DNA of 64,000 bases from Schinkia azotoformans LMG 9581 (GTDB lineage Bacteria; Bacillota; Bacilli; Bacillales; Bacillaceae_J): positions 211,570 to 275,569 of the forward strand of contig NZ_AJLR01000146.1 in NCBI RefSeq assembly GCF_000307855.1. Reading direction: 5' to 3'. Each line of letters opens with the position of its first letter. Position 1 is the stretch's first letter. Below, piece by piece: positions 51,791-59,417 of the stretch. The position numbers and the translations under genes were made by a program. The notes below the pieces were generated by a model that ran no database searches, had not been told where the DNA came from, and saw only the letters and a program-made list of their open reading frames with translations.

Positions 51791-52612
51791 ATGAGTATTG
51801 TAATGAGTGTTATTTCACCGCACGTACCGAGTATTTGCCATGATGAGCATGTTCCTGAGTTTCAAAAAGAAATGGTTGCTGGAATGAAAGCGGTATCTAA
51901 GAAGATTTATGAGAAAAAACCTGATCTAGTTGTCTTAGTTTCATGCCATTGGCCATCAACTTTCAATCATCTAGTTGATTGCACGCCTGTTCACAAAGGT
52001 ATTTTAACTGCCCAAGAATGCCCTGATTTAGTTTCTGATGTTCCATACAATTATCCAGGTGATCAAGAAATCGCTGAAAAGCTTGTCCAAGCAGGTCAAA
52101 GTGCCGGATTAAATATTGTTGGATTTAATGATTCAAGCTTTGTCTGGGATTATGGTACAGTTGTACCATTACGTCATCTTGTCCCTAATGAAGATATCCC
52201 AGTTATTAATTTATCTGTTGTTTTAGTTGCATCCCTAGAAGAGACGTATAAATGGGGCCAAGAAATTAGAAAGGTTCTTGAGAAAACTGATAAAAAGGTT
52301 GTTTTTGTATCTAGCGGTGCATTATCTCATAATGTCGTGCGTGGTAGAGAGAATAAGCCAACTATTTCTGAGCAGGCTTTAGATAAGCAATATGTAGAAT
52401 TAGTAATGAACAAAAAATATAAAGAAGCATATGAAATGCTTCCACAATATGCAGCTGCTGCTAAGGTTGAATCTGGCGGACGTCATTTAGCGATGTTAAG
52501 TGCGATTTTGGATGAAAATGATGAACCAAAGTATTATGCAGATGGGCAATCTTCAGGAAGCTGGAACCCTGTCATTACATTTGAAAAACAAACTACAGAT
52601 ATAACTGCCTAA
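51791..52612 (+). CDS. hpaD: class III extradiol dioxygenase, HpaD-like
   Basis: A 273-residue LigB-superfamily extradiol dioxygenase. It follows E. coli HpaD segment by segment: ISPHVPSI (iron His), VLVSCHWPS, YNYPGDQEIAE, WDYGTVVPLRHL, SSGALSHNV and EMLPQYAA. It should cleave homoprotocatechuate (3,4-dihydroxyphenylacetate) at the 2,3 bond; protocatechuate 2,3-cleavage (PraA-type) is the alternative, given the ACMSD-like gene nearby. ATG start behind AAGGAGG. Confidence 0.78.
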   Translation: MSIVMSVISPHVPSICHDEHVPEFQKEMVAGMKAVSKKIYEKKPDLVVLVSCHWPSTFNHLVDCTPVHKGILTAQECPDLVSDVPYNYPGDQEIAEKLVQAGQSAGLNIVGFNDSSFVWDYGTVVPLRHLVPNEDIPVINLSVVLVASLEETYKWGQEIRKVLEKTDKKVVFVSSGALSHNVVRGRENKPTISEQALDKQYVELVMNKKYKEAYEMLPQYAAAAKVESGGRHLAMLSAILDENDEPKYYADGQSSGSWNPVITFEKQTTDITA

Positions 52613-52700
52613 AACCAAATTTTTTTATTTGCTTTTTATACAAAACAGTATATTAAGTATAAAATGTGAACATTTTTAAAAACTAAACAATCGAAAGAAC

Positions 52701-52727
52701 GGGAGTTTAAAAGACTCTCTTTTTTAT
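52701..52727 (+). terminator. terminator of the HpaD-like gene
   Basis: GGGAGT pairs with ACTCTC (one G-T pair), followed by TTTTTTATTTT. Confidence 0.65.
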
Positions 52728-52730
52728 TTT

Positions 52731-52758
52731 CTCAAAAAATCATATATGATTTTTTGAG
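52731..52758. promoter_or_regulatory. perfect 28-bp palindrome with GntR-type core
   Basis: This block equals its own reverse complement over all 28 bases; outer arms are CTCAAAAA and TTTTTGAG and the core is AATCATATATGATT, the motif repeated before gntR and hpaB. Confidence 0.6.
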
Positions 52759-52770
52759 AAAAACTATTGA

Positions 52771-52796
52771 AATCGTATATGATTTGGTATATGATT
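52771..52796 (+). promoter_or_regulatory. composite GntR operator before the DapA-like gene
   Basis: AATCGTATATGATT and a second ATATGATT-type site 12 bases on overlap to form a 26-base element. It aligns base by base with 55445-55470 before gntR. Confidence 0.6.
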
Positions 52797-52859
52797 TAAA
52801 CAAGAAGCAAAAATTATACTTTTTATAAATTATTTTAGTTTAGAAAGGATGAATTCATA

Positions 52860-53780
52860 ATGTATCAAGAATTGAAAAAAAGATTAAGAGGATCCATTGC
52901 ACCTGTTGTTACACCATTCAACGAAGACTACTCAATCGATTTTGAAACACAAGAGAAATTAATAAATTGGCAAATTGAAAGCGGTAGCCATGCCATTTCT
53001 GTATGTGGTACTACTGGTGAACCTTCATCTTTAACAACAGAAGAACGCATTCAAGTAATGGAAAATGCTGCAAGAGTAATCAATGGAAGAGTTCCATTCG
53101 TACCTGCTACTGGTTCTGTTAATTTTGATGAAACTATTACTTTAACGAAGAAGGCAAAAGATCTTGGAGCAGATGCAGTATTAATCATCGTTCCTTATTA
53201 CAATAAGCCATCACAACATGCACTTTATGATCATTATAAAACGATTGCTGAAACAGTAGATATTCCAATCATCGTGTACAATATCCCTGGTAGAACAGCA
53301 GTGAATTTACATGTTGATACACTAGCTCGTCTTGTTAAAGACGTTCCACAAATCATCGGCGTAAAAGAATCTAACAAAGACTTCGAACATGTTAACCGTG
53401 TTTTACAAAAGTGTGGAAGAGATTTCAATTTATATTCTGGTATCGAATTATTATGTTACCCAATGTTAGCAATCGGTGGAGCTGGTCACATCAGTGCAAC
53501 AGCAAACCTTCTTCCCAAAGAAATTGCTGATCTTTACAATGACTATGAAGCTGGAAACATTCAAGCTGCATTAGATCATCATTTCGAATTAATGGAATTA
53601 AATGATGTATTGTTTGAAGATACAAACCCAGCACCATTAAAAGCAGCTATGGGAATGATGGGTATTGCTAAACCAATCCTACGCAGACCAATGGCTCTTC
53701 CAACACAAGAATTACAAGATAAACTACGTAATATTTTAAAAAGACATGTAGACCTTCCAGAGAATGTTGTTTCTAAATAA
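52860..53780 (+). CDS. DapA-family pyruvate aldolase
   Basis: A 306-residue DHDPS/NAL-family TIM barrel: GSIAPVVTPFN, CGTTGEPSSL, the catalytic tyrosine in VYNIPGRTAVN and Schiff-base lysine in IIGVKESNKD. Its place between HpaD- and HpaE-like genes under the same regulator suggests it acts on a pathway intermediate, perhaps in the stead of HpaI aldolase, rather than in lysine synthesis. GntR-type operators lie upstream. Confidence 0.75.
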   Translation: MYQELKKRLRGSIAPVVTPFNEDYSIDFETQEKLINWQIESGSHAISVCGTTGEPSSLTTEERIQVMENAARVINGRVPFVPATGSVNFDETITLTKKAKDLGADAVLIIVPYYNKPSQHALYDHYKTIAETVDIPIIVYNIPGRTAVNLHVDTLARLVKDVPQIIGVKESNKDFEHVNRVLQKCGRDFNLYSGIELLCYPMLAIGGAGHISATANLLPKEIADLYNDYEAGNIQAALDHHFELMELNDVLFEDTNPAPLKAAMGMMGIAKPILRRPMALPTQELQDKLRNILKRHVDLPENVVSK

Positions 53781-53819
53781 TTGTGATTGATATTGAAAAA
53801 AGAAAAGGATGTGAAAAGG

Positions 53820-55325
53820 ATGCAAAGTCAAGCAGTAGAAACAAACAATTTAAAAACTCATAAAGAGTTAGAAGATATTAAATTATATATTAATGGTGAA
53901 TTTGTAGATGCAGAAGCTGGCAGTACGTTTGCAAACCACAACCCGTTTACAAACACTGTGATCAACAATATCGCTGAAGGTCGCAAAGAGGATATGGAAA
54001 AAGCTGTTGCAGCTGCAAATGCTGCTTTTGAAAATTGGGCAAACTTGAAATTAAAAGAACGTGTGAAATATATTTATCGAATTGCAGACCTTATTGATGA
54101 GGCAAATGATGAGATTGCCTATTTGGAATCATTAGATACAGGTCTACCAATCAGTCAAACTAGGAATCAAGCTGCGCGTGCAGCGGAGAACTTCCGCTTC
54201 TATGCAAGAATGGTAGAAACAAAACATGGTGAGTCATTCCCTGTAGATGATGAATTTATCAACTATACTGTATACAAACCACTAGGTGTAGTAGGCTTAA
54301 TTACGCCTTGGAATGCACCCTTTATGCTAGAAACTTGGAAGGTAGCACCTGCTCTTTCAACAGGTAATACTGTTGTATTAAAGCCGGCTGAATTATCTCC
54401 GTTAACTGCAAATAAATTAGCAGAAATCATTGATAAAGCTGGATTACCTAAAGGTGTGTTCAACATTGTTCATGGTTTCGGTGAAACAGCAGGGGATGCC
54501 CTAGTTAAGCACCCTGATGTAAAAGCTATTTCATTTACAGGTGAAACAACAACTGGATCAACTATTATCAGGAACTCTGCAGATACACTCAAGAAAACAT
54601 CTATGGAACTAGGTGGTAAATCACCTCTGATCGTTTTCGAAGATGCTGATCTTGATCGTGCGCTTGATGCTGCTGTATGGGGTATCTTTTCATTCAACGG
54701 TGAGCGTTGTACATCAAACTCACGTGTGTTCCTTCATAAAAATATTAAGGATCAATTCGTTGCTGCATTGAAAGAGCGTGTTCGAAACATTAAGATTGGT
54801 GACCCAATGGACCCATCTACGCAGCTTGGTCCACTAATTGAAAAAGGACATTATAACAAAGTTAAAAGCTATATCGAAATCGCTAAAGAAGAGGGCTGTG
54901 ATGTAGTACAAGGAACTGTTCCAGAAGAAGTTAAAGCAGGCAACTTCGTACCGCCAACAATTCTATTAAATGCGACTAACGATATGAGAGTTGCTCAAGA
55001 GGAAATCTTCGGTCCCGTTATGGCTGTAATTGAATTCGAGGATGATGAAGAAGTAATCAAGGCTGCAAATGATGTGAAATACGGCCTTGCTGGATTTGTA
55101 TGGACAAACAATCTTAAGAGAGCCCATCGTGTAGCTAATGCTGTAGAAGCTGGTATGGTTTGGATTAATGCACAAAACGTACGTGACCTTCGCATTCCAT
55201 TTGGAGGCGTAAAGGACAGCGGCATCGGTCGCGAAGGGGGCCACTATGCATTTGAATTTTACACTGAGCCAAAAGTTATCCATGTAGCAATTGGCGATCA
55301 CCATATTCCACAGTTTGGAAAATAA
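53820..55325 (+). CDS. hpaE: 5-carboxymethyl-2-hydroxymuconate-semialdehyde dehydrogenase, HpaE-like
   Basis: A 501-residue aldehyde dehydrogenase with general base in MELGGKSPL and nucleophile in FNGERCTSNSR. Segments DTGLPISQT, WANLKLKERV and the GDHHIPQFG tail match E. coli HpaE closely. It oxidises the HpaD product; action on 2-hydroxymuconate semialdehyde (DmpC role) is also possible, as no other such gene is seen. The ATG at 53820 is chosen behind AAAAGGAT; TTG/GTG starts upstream are less well placed. Confidence 0.82.
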   Translation: MQSQAVETNNLKTHKELEDIKLYINGEFVDAEAGSTFANHNPFTNTVINNIAEGRKEDMEKAVAAANAAFENWANLKLKERVKYIYRIADLIDEANDEIAYLESLDTGLPISQTRNQAARAAENFRFYARMVETKHGESFPVDDEFINYTVYKPLGVVGLITPWNAPFMLETWKVAPALSTGNTVVLKPAELSPLTANKLAEIIDKAGLPKGVFNIVHGFGETAGDALVKHPDVKAISFTGETTTGSTIIRNSADTLKKTSMELGGKSPLIVFEDADLDRALDAAVWGIFSFNGERCTSNSRVFLHKNIKDQFVAALKERVRNIKIGDPMDPSTQLGPLIEKGHYNKVKSYIEIAKEEGCDVVQGTVPEEVKAGNFVPPTILLNATNDMRVAQEEIFGPVMAVIEFEDDEEVIKAANDVKYGLAGFVWTNNLKRAHRVANAVEAGMVWINAQNVRDLRIPFGGVKDSGIGREGGHYAFEFYTEPKVIHVAIGDHHIPQFGK

Positions 55326-55332
55326 AGTGAAT

Positions 55333-55369
55333 AATAAAAGCTAGTGAGTTATCCTCTCTAGCTTTTATT
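55333..55369 (+). terminator. terminator after hpaE
   Basis: AATAAAAGCTAG and CTAGCTTTTATT form a perfect 12-bp stem with a 13-base loop. Confidence 0.75.
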
Positions 55370-55444
55370 GATACAATTTTACAATGAATGTCAAATATAC
55401 AAATATTTTATACTTTTTTGAAAAAAATGTATAAAAAACCTTGA

Positions 55445-55470
55445 AATCATATACGATGTGATATATGATT
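55445..55470 (+). promoter_or_regulatory. composite operator before gntR
   Basis: AATCATATACGATG and, 12 bases on, TGTGATATATGATT form the same overlapping double site as at 52771-52796, pointing to autoregulation. Confidence 0.6.
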
Positions 55471-55524
55471 TTAATAGAAGGATTAACAAAGCGGAGGTGA
55501 CACAATCAAAGGGGACTTATTACT

Positions 55525-56211
55525 ATGGATAAAAAGAAAACTATTCATCGTCGAAAAAAATTAGCTATGAGTAAAACCCAGTATGCTTATGAATACATAA
55601 GTACAAAGATACTGGACGGTGTTTATGGTCCGGGACAGCGTATAATCATTGACCAAATCGCTAAAGAACTCGGCACTAGTACAATACCAATCCGCGAAGC
55701 TATCCGTAACCTTGAATCAGATGGACTAATACAATATAAGCCCTATAGTGGTGCGATAGTAAGCGCTATCAATGAAACGGAGTACATTGAGATTCTATCT
55801 GTCATTTCTGTTTTAGAAGGATATGCGGCAGCCTTAAGTGCTCGAAAGTTTTCTTCTCAAGATATTGAGGAGCTGCAACAATTGAATACCCAAATGCATG
55901 AAGCTTTGGAAGATTTTCAATTGGATTTATTTAATCAACTAAATAGAAAGTTTCATTCTATTATATATGAAAAATGCGAAAACGATTTTTTATTAGAAGA
56001 AATTCGTCAATCCCAACAACGGTTGGATCGAATTCGAAGCTCTATCTTTACATTAGTACCCGGGCGGACTCGTCAATCAATAGAGGAACATAATACGATC
56101 ATTCATCTTCTCAAAGAAAAAGCGCCTTTATTTCAAATAGAGGAGGAAATTCGACAGCATCGAATCAATACTATTATTGCTTTTAAAGAGCAGATGAAAT
56201 CAAGGTCTTAA
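55525..56211 (+). CDS. GntR-family (FCD) regulator
   Basis: A 228-residue FadR-subfamily GntR regulator. Winged helix YEYISTKILDGVYGPGQRI, IAKELGTSTIPIREAIRNLE, LIQYKPYSGAIV; then an all-helical FCD ligand domain with metal-site histidines (RKFHSIIYEK, EEHNTIIHLL). It probably represses the HPA-type genes until an intermediate binds; operator-like repeats before hpaB, the aldolase gene and itself support this. ATG 55525 has a loose ribosome site (AAAGGGG). Confidence 0.87.
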   Translation: MDKKKTIHRRKKLAMSKTQYAYEYISTKILDGVYGPGQRIIIDQIAKELGTSTIPIREAIRNLESDGLIQYKPYSGAIVSAINETEYIEILSVISVLEGYAAALSARKFSSQDIEELQQLNTQMHEALEDFQLDLFNQLNRKFHSIIYEKCENDFLLEEIRQSQQRLDRIRSSIFTLVPGRTRQSIEEHNTIIHLLKEKAPLFQIEEEIRQHRINTIIAFKEQMKSRS

Positions 56212-56268
56212 CAAAATTCAGAAAATATACTATTTTTCCAATTGTTACACTTCGGAATGTATGTTTTT

Positions 56269-56282
56269 TGACAGCGTTTTCA
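56269..56282 (+). promoter_or_regulatory. cre-like box before the TRAP operon
   Basis: TGACAGCGTTTTCA fits the CcpA consensus with one mismatch, 60 bases before dctP. Confidence 0.45.
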
Positions 56283-56341
56283 ATAGATGAAGCTTTTTAT
56301 ATTAGAGTAAAGAAAAAATATTATTGAAAAGGATGGAATGT

Positions 56342-57421
56342 ATGACTAATTTTCTAAAAAGTAAAAAAGTGTTATCAACGGTTGCTATAGCTTCAGCACT
56401 TCTTTTATCTGCTTGTGGTGGAGGTACACAAAATACTGCTTCCAACACTAAAGGTGCGGCAGAAGAACCTGGAAAGTCTCATAATCTAATAATCTCTCAT
56501 TTCTTACCAGGTAATCATCCTATTCAAACTCAGCTTTTCGAAGAATTTGGAAAAACATTAAATGAGGGATCAGATGGTAGAATTACACAAGAGCTATACC
56601 CGGCAAACTCACTTGGTGATGCTGGTGCACACTATGATATGGCAGTAACCGGTGAAGCTGACATCGCACTTAGTGTTTATGGATATACACCAGGAAGATT
56701 TCCTTCAGTTTCTGTATTAGAATTACCTTTCTTAGCTGAATCAGCTGTACATGGTTCAAAAATAGTAGCAACTCTTTATAATGAGTTCCCTGAGATCCAA
56801 AAAGAGCATTCTGAAACACATCCGTTATTCGTGTTCACAGCTGAGCCTGCCCAGCTTATAAGTGTAAAGCATCGCATTGAAAAACCGGAAGATTTAAAGG
56901 GTCTTCGTGTTCGTACTCCATCTCCAACTGGTAGTGCGGTTCTTGAAGCTCTAGGAGCAACAGCTGTATCAATGCCAATGGGTGATGTATATGAGTCATT
57001 ACAAAGAGGTGTCGTTGATGCTGCCATGGTTCCATTAGAAACACTACAAAATTACAATTTCCATGAAATTGCTAAATATGTAACAATCGGTAACTTCTCA
57101 GCTACACCATTTTATTCTGTTATGAATCAATCAACATATGATAGTTTTTCTGATAGTGATAAAGAGTTGCTTGATAGCTTAGTGGGATTACCGATGTCTG
57201 AAAAAGCTGGAGCTATCTTTGATACAGATGGTAAAAATGGATTAGAATTAGCGAAAAAGAATGGTGCGGAAATTATTGAACTTACTGCAGAACAATTAGC
57301 GCCTTGGGAAGAAATATTAAAGCCGGTTGCACAAAAATGGATTGATGAGATGTCTGCTAAAGGGTTACCTGCACAGGAAATTTATAACCGTGCAGAAGAA
57401 CTTAAGGATGAACTAAAGTAG
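56342..57421 (+). CDS. dctP: TRAP transporter solute-binding lipoprotein DctP
   Basis: A 359-residue TRAP binding protein: signal with lipobox LLSACGGG, then a DctP fold (LIISHFLPGNHPIQTQLFEE, GRITQELYPANSLGDAGAHY, GLRVRTPSPTGSAVLEALGA with the conserved arginine that binds the substrate carboxylate, VVDAAMVPLE). Substrate is a carboxylate, likely 4-hydroxyphenylacetate or similar. The ATG at 56342 fits AAAAGGAT; two starts upstream overlap it. Confidence 0.87.
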   Translation: MTNFLKSKKVLSTVAIASALLLSACGGGTQNTASNTKGAAEEPGKSHNLIISHFLPGNHPIQTQLFEEFGKTLNEGSDGRITQELYPANSLGDAGAHYDMAVTGEADIALSVYGYTPGRFPSVSVLELPFLAESAVHGSKIVATLYNEFPEIQKEHSETHPLFVFTAEPAQLISVKHRIEKPEDLKGLRVRTPSPTGSAVLEALGATAVSMPMGDVYESLQRGVVDAAMVPLETLQNYNFHEIAKYVTIGNFSATPFYSVMNQSTYDSFSDSDKELLDSLVGLPMSEKAGAIFDTDGKNGLELAKKNGAEIIELTAEQLAPWEEILKPVAQKWIDEMSAKGLPAQEIYNRAEELKDELK

Positions 57422-57447
57422 TAAAAAGGAAGTGGTGAACTGGTAAT

Positions 57448-58002
57448 ATGGAAGGAATGATCGAGAAGATAACCAAATGGCTACATAATATAGCCGAAGT
57501 AATTCTATTGTTGATCATGCTTTGGATTACGTTTGATGTTCTGGGCCGCTGGCTCTTTAATCATCCAATTAAAGGAACAGTGGACTTTACAGAGTTGGGC
57601 TTATCCATGGTAGTATTTTTAAGCTTAGCATATACACACTTGCACAAAGTACATGTAACGATTGATTTTGTAGTTGAAAAATTCTCTGAAAAAGTTCAAT
57701 GGATATTTGAATGTGTTATTAATGTCATCATCGCAGCTGTATTGTCTATTGTTGCTTGGAGTTTAGTAATGAATTCCCAGAGATTGCTGCATTCAAATAC
57801 GGTAACAGCTGACTTATATTTACCTGTTTATTTGTTTGTAATTATTGCTGCAATTGGAACTGTTGTATTTGCATTGTCTGCTGTTTCGCACATTGTAGCC
57901 TATTCAAAGAAAATCATAAATATCAATAAGCCTATTGAAAATAAACATTTAGTTAGCAACGAGTCTCGCATCCAAGAGGTGGTGAATAGCAATGAGTCCT
58001 GA
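57448..58002 (+). CDS. dctQ: TRAP transporter small permease DctQ
   Basis: A 184-residue protein with four membrane helices and the DctQ mark DVLGRWLFNHPIKGTVDFTELGL-type segment (helix 1-2). It couples DctP to DctM. Its start has a weak ribosome site. It overlaps dctM by 11 bases. Confidence 0.83.
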   Translation: MEGMIEKITKWLHNIAEVILLLIMLWITFDVLGRWLFNHPIKGTVDFTELGLSMVVFLSLAYTHLHKVHVTIDFVVEKFSEKVQWIFECVINVIIAAVLSIVAWSLVMNSQRLLHSNTVTADLYLPVYLFVIIAAIGTVVFALSAVSHIVAYSKKIININKPIENKHLVSNESRIQEVVNSNES

Positions 58003-59299
58003 GATGATTGGAATATTAGGGATAATTTTATTAATCGTTTTGTTCCTATTAAAAATACCTGTTGGAATTTCGCTATTATTAGTAGGTATGATTGGCACCG
58101 GATTAATTAGAGGCTGGGACATAGCTATTCTACAATCCGGAAGGACACCATTTGATACAGCCAGTTCCTATACTCTAAGTGTAATTCCTTTGTTCATCCT
58201 AATGGGTATGTTTTTATCATACTCCGGTATAGGCAGTAATCTATACAAAGCCGTTGACAGTTGGATGGGACACTTAAGAGGAGGTTTAGCGATGGCGACA
58301 ATCGGAACTGCCGCCATCTTCTCCTCCATTTCTGGTTCTTTAAATGCAACAACTGTTACGGTTTCGAAAATTGCACTGCCTGAAATGGATAAATATAAAT
58401 ACAAACCGCAATTATCAACTGCTTGCGTGGCAGCAGGCGGTACTCTTGGGGCCCTAATTCCACCTAGTGTAATTTTAGTATTATACGGAATTATGACAAG
58501 GGAACCGATCGGACAACTATTAATTGCTGGGATTTTCCCGGGGATTGTTCAAATCATTCTTTTTTTAATTACGATACTTCTCATAATTAAAGGTAACCCA
58601 ACACTAGCGCCACAAAAGTTTGAAAAGGCATCCCTTCGTGAAAAACTAGTAACTTTAAAAAATATTTGGCCATTTCTGGTTGTATTCTTGACTTCAATTG
58701 GTGGGATTTATTTAGGTGTTTTTACACCAACAGAGGCTGCCGGAGTGGGCGCATTTATTGCACTTGTAGTAACTTTACTAACTAGAACAATCGATTTAAA
58801 GAGGCTGAAACAATCGTTTCATGAATCTGTTCGATTGACGGCCTATCTTTTTATTATCATTATTGGGGCAACGATATTTAGCCAGTTTTTAACAGTAAGT
58901 AGAATTCCGGTTAAGATTACTAGCTTTGTAGGAAATCTTGACTTAAATGAGTATGTTATCTTAACCCTTATACTACTGGCATTATTTATTCTGGGATGTT
59001 TTGTGGAAGGATTATCAATCCTAGTTTTAACATTACCAATTATATATCCGATCGTAACAGAGTTAGGATTTAATGGAGTTTGGTTTGGAGTAATCATGGT
59101 TATGATTATTAATATTGGCTCACTTACACCACCGCTTGGCATAAGTGTTTATGATGTTAAAGGGGTAGCGAAGGATGTACCAATCCAGACTATATTTAGG
59201 GGAATTACACCGTTTGTTATTGCAATGATTGCATGTGTAGCTGTCTTGGTTATCTTCCCGCAAATAGTTACATTTTTACCAGATTTGATGAAAAAATAA
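57992..59299 (+). CDS. dctM: TRAP transporter large permease DctM
   Basis: A 435-residue permease with about twelve helices, the sodium-symport unit of the transporter: FLLKIPVGISLLLVGMIG, LSVIPLFILMGMFLSYSG, ISGSLNATTVTVSKIALP, and GTLGALIPPSVILVLYGI. The start lies in the dctQ end behind GAGGTGG. A strong terminator ends the operon. Confidence 0.88.
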   Translation: MSPEMIGILGIILLIVLFLLKIPVGISLLLVGMIGTGLIRGWDIAILQSGRTPFDTASSYTLSVIPLFILMGMFLSYSGIGSNLYKAVDSWMGHLRGGLAMATIGTAAIFSSISGSLNATTVTVSKIALPEMDKYKYKPQLSTACVAAGGTLGALIPPSVILVLYGIMTREPIGQLLIAGIFPGIVQIILFLITILLIIKGNPTLAPQKFEKASLREKLVTLKNIWPFLVVFLTSIGGIYLGVFTPTEAAGVGAFIALVVTLLTRTIDLKRLKQSFHESVRLTAYLFIIIIGATIFSQFLTVSRIPVKITSFVGNLDLNEYVILTLILLALFILGCFVEGLSILVLTLPIIYPIVTELGFNGVWFGVIMVMIINIGSLTPPLGISVYDVKGVAKDVPIQTIFRGITPFVIAMIACVAVLVIFPQIVTFLPDLMKK

Positions 59300-59309
59300 T
59301 ATGTTTTTT

Positions 59310-59350
59310 AGAGAGGAGTTATCTAAGGATAGCTTCTTTCTGCTTTTTTT
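59310..59350 (+). terminator. terminator of the TRAP operon
   Basis: A 14-bp stem with three G-T pairs (AGAGAGGAGTTATC / GATAGCTTCTTTCT), TAAG loop, then GCTTTTTTT. Confidence 0.8.
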
Positions 59351-59417
59351 GGGATAATTAAAAAAATATAAAAAAGTTATAAATACATAGAAATCTTTAT
59401 CGGAAGAAGGGGAATGA

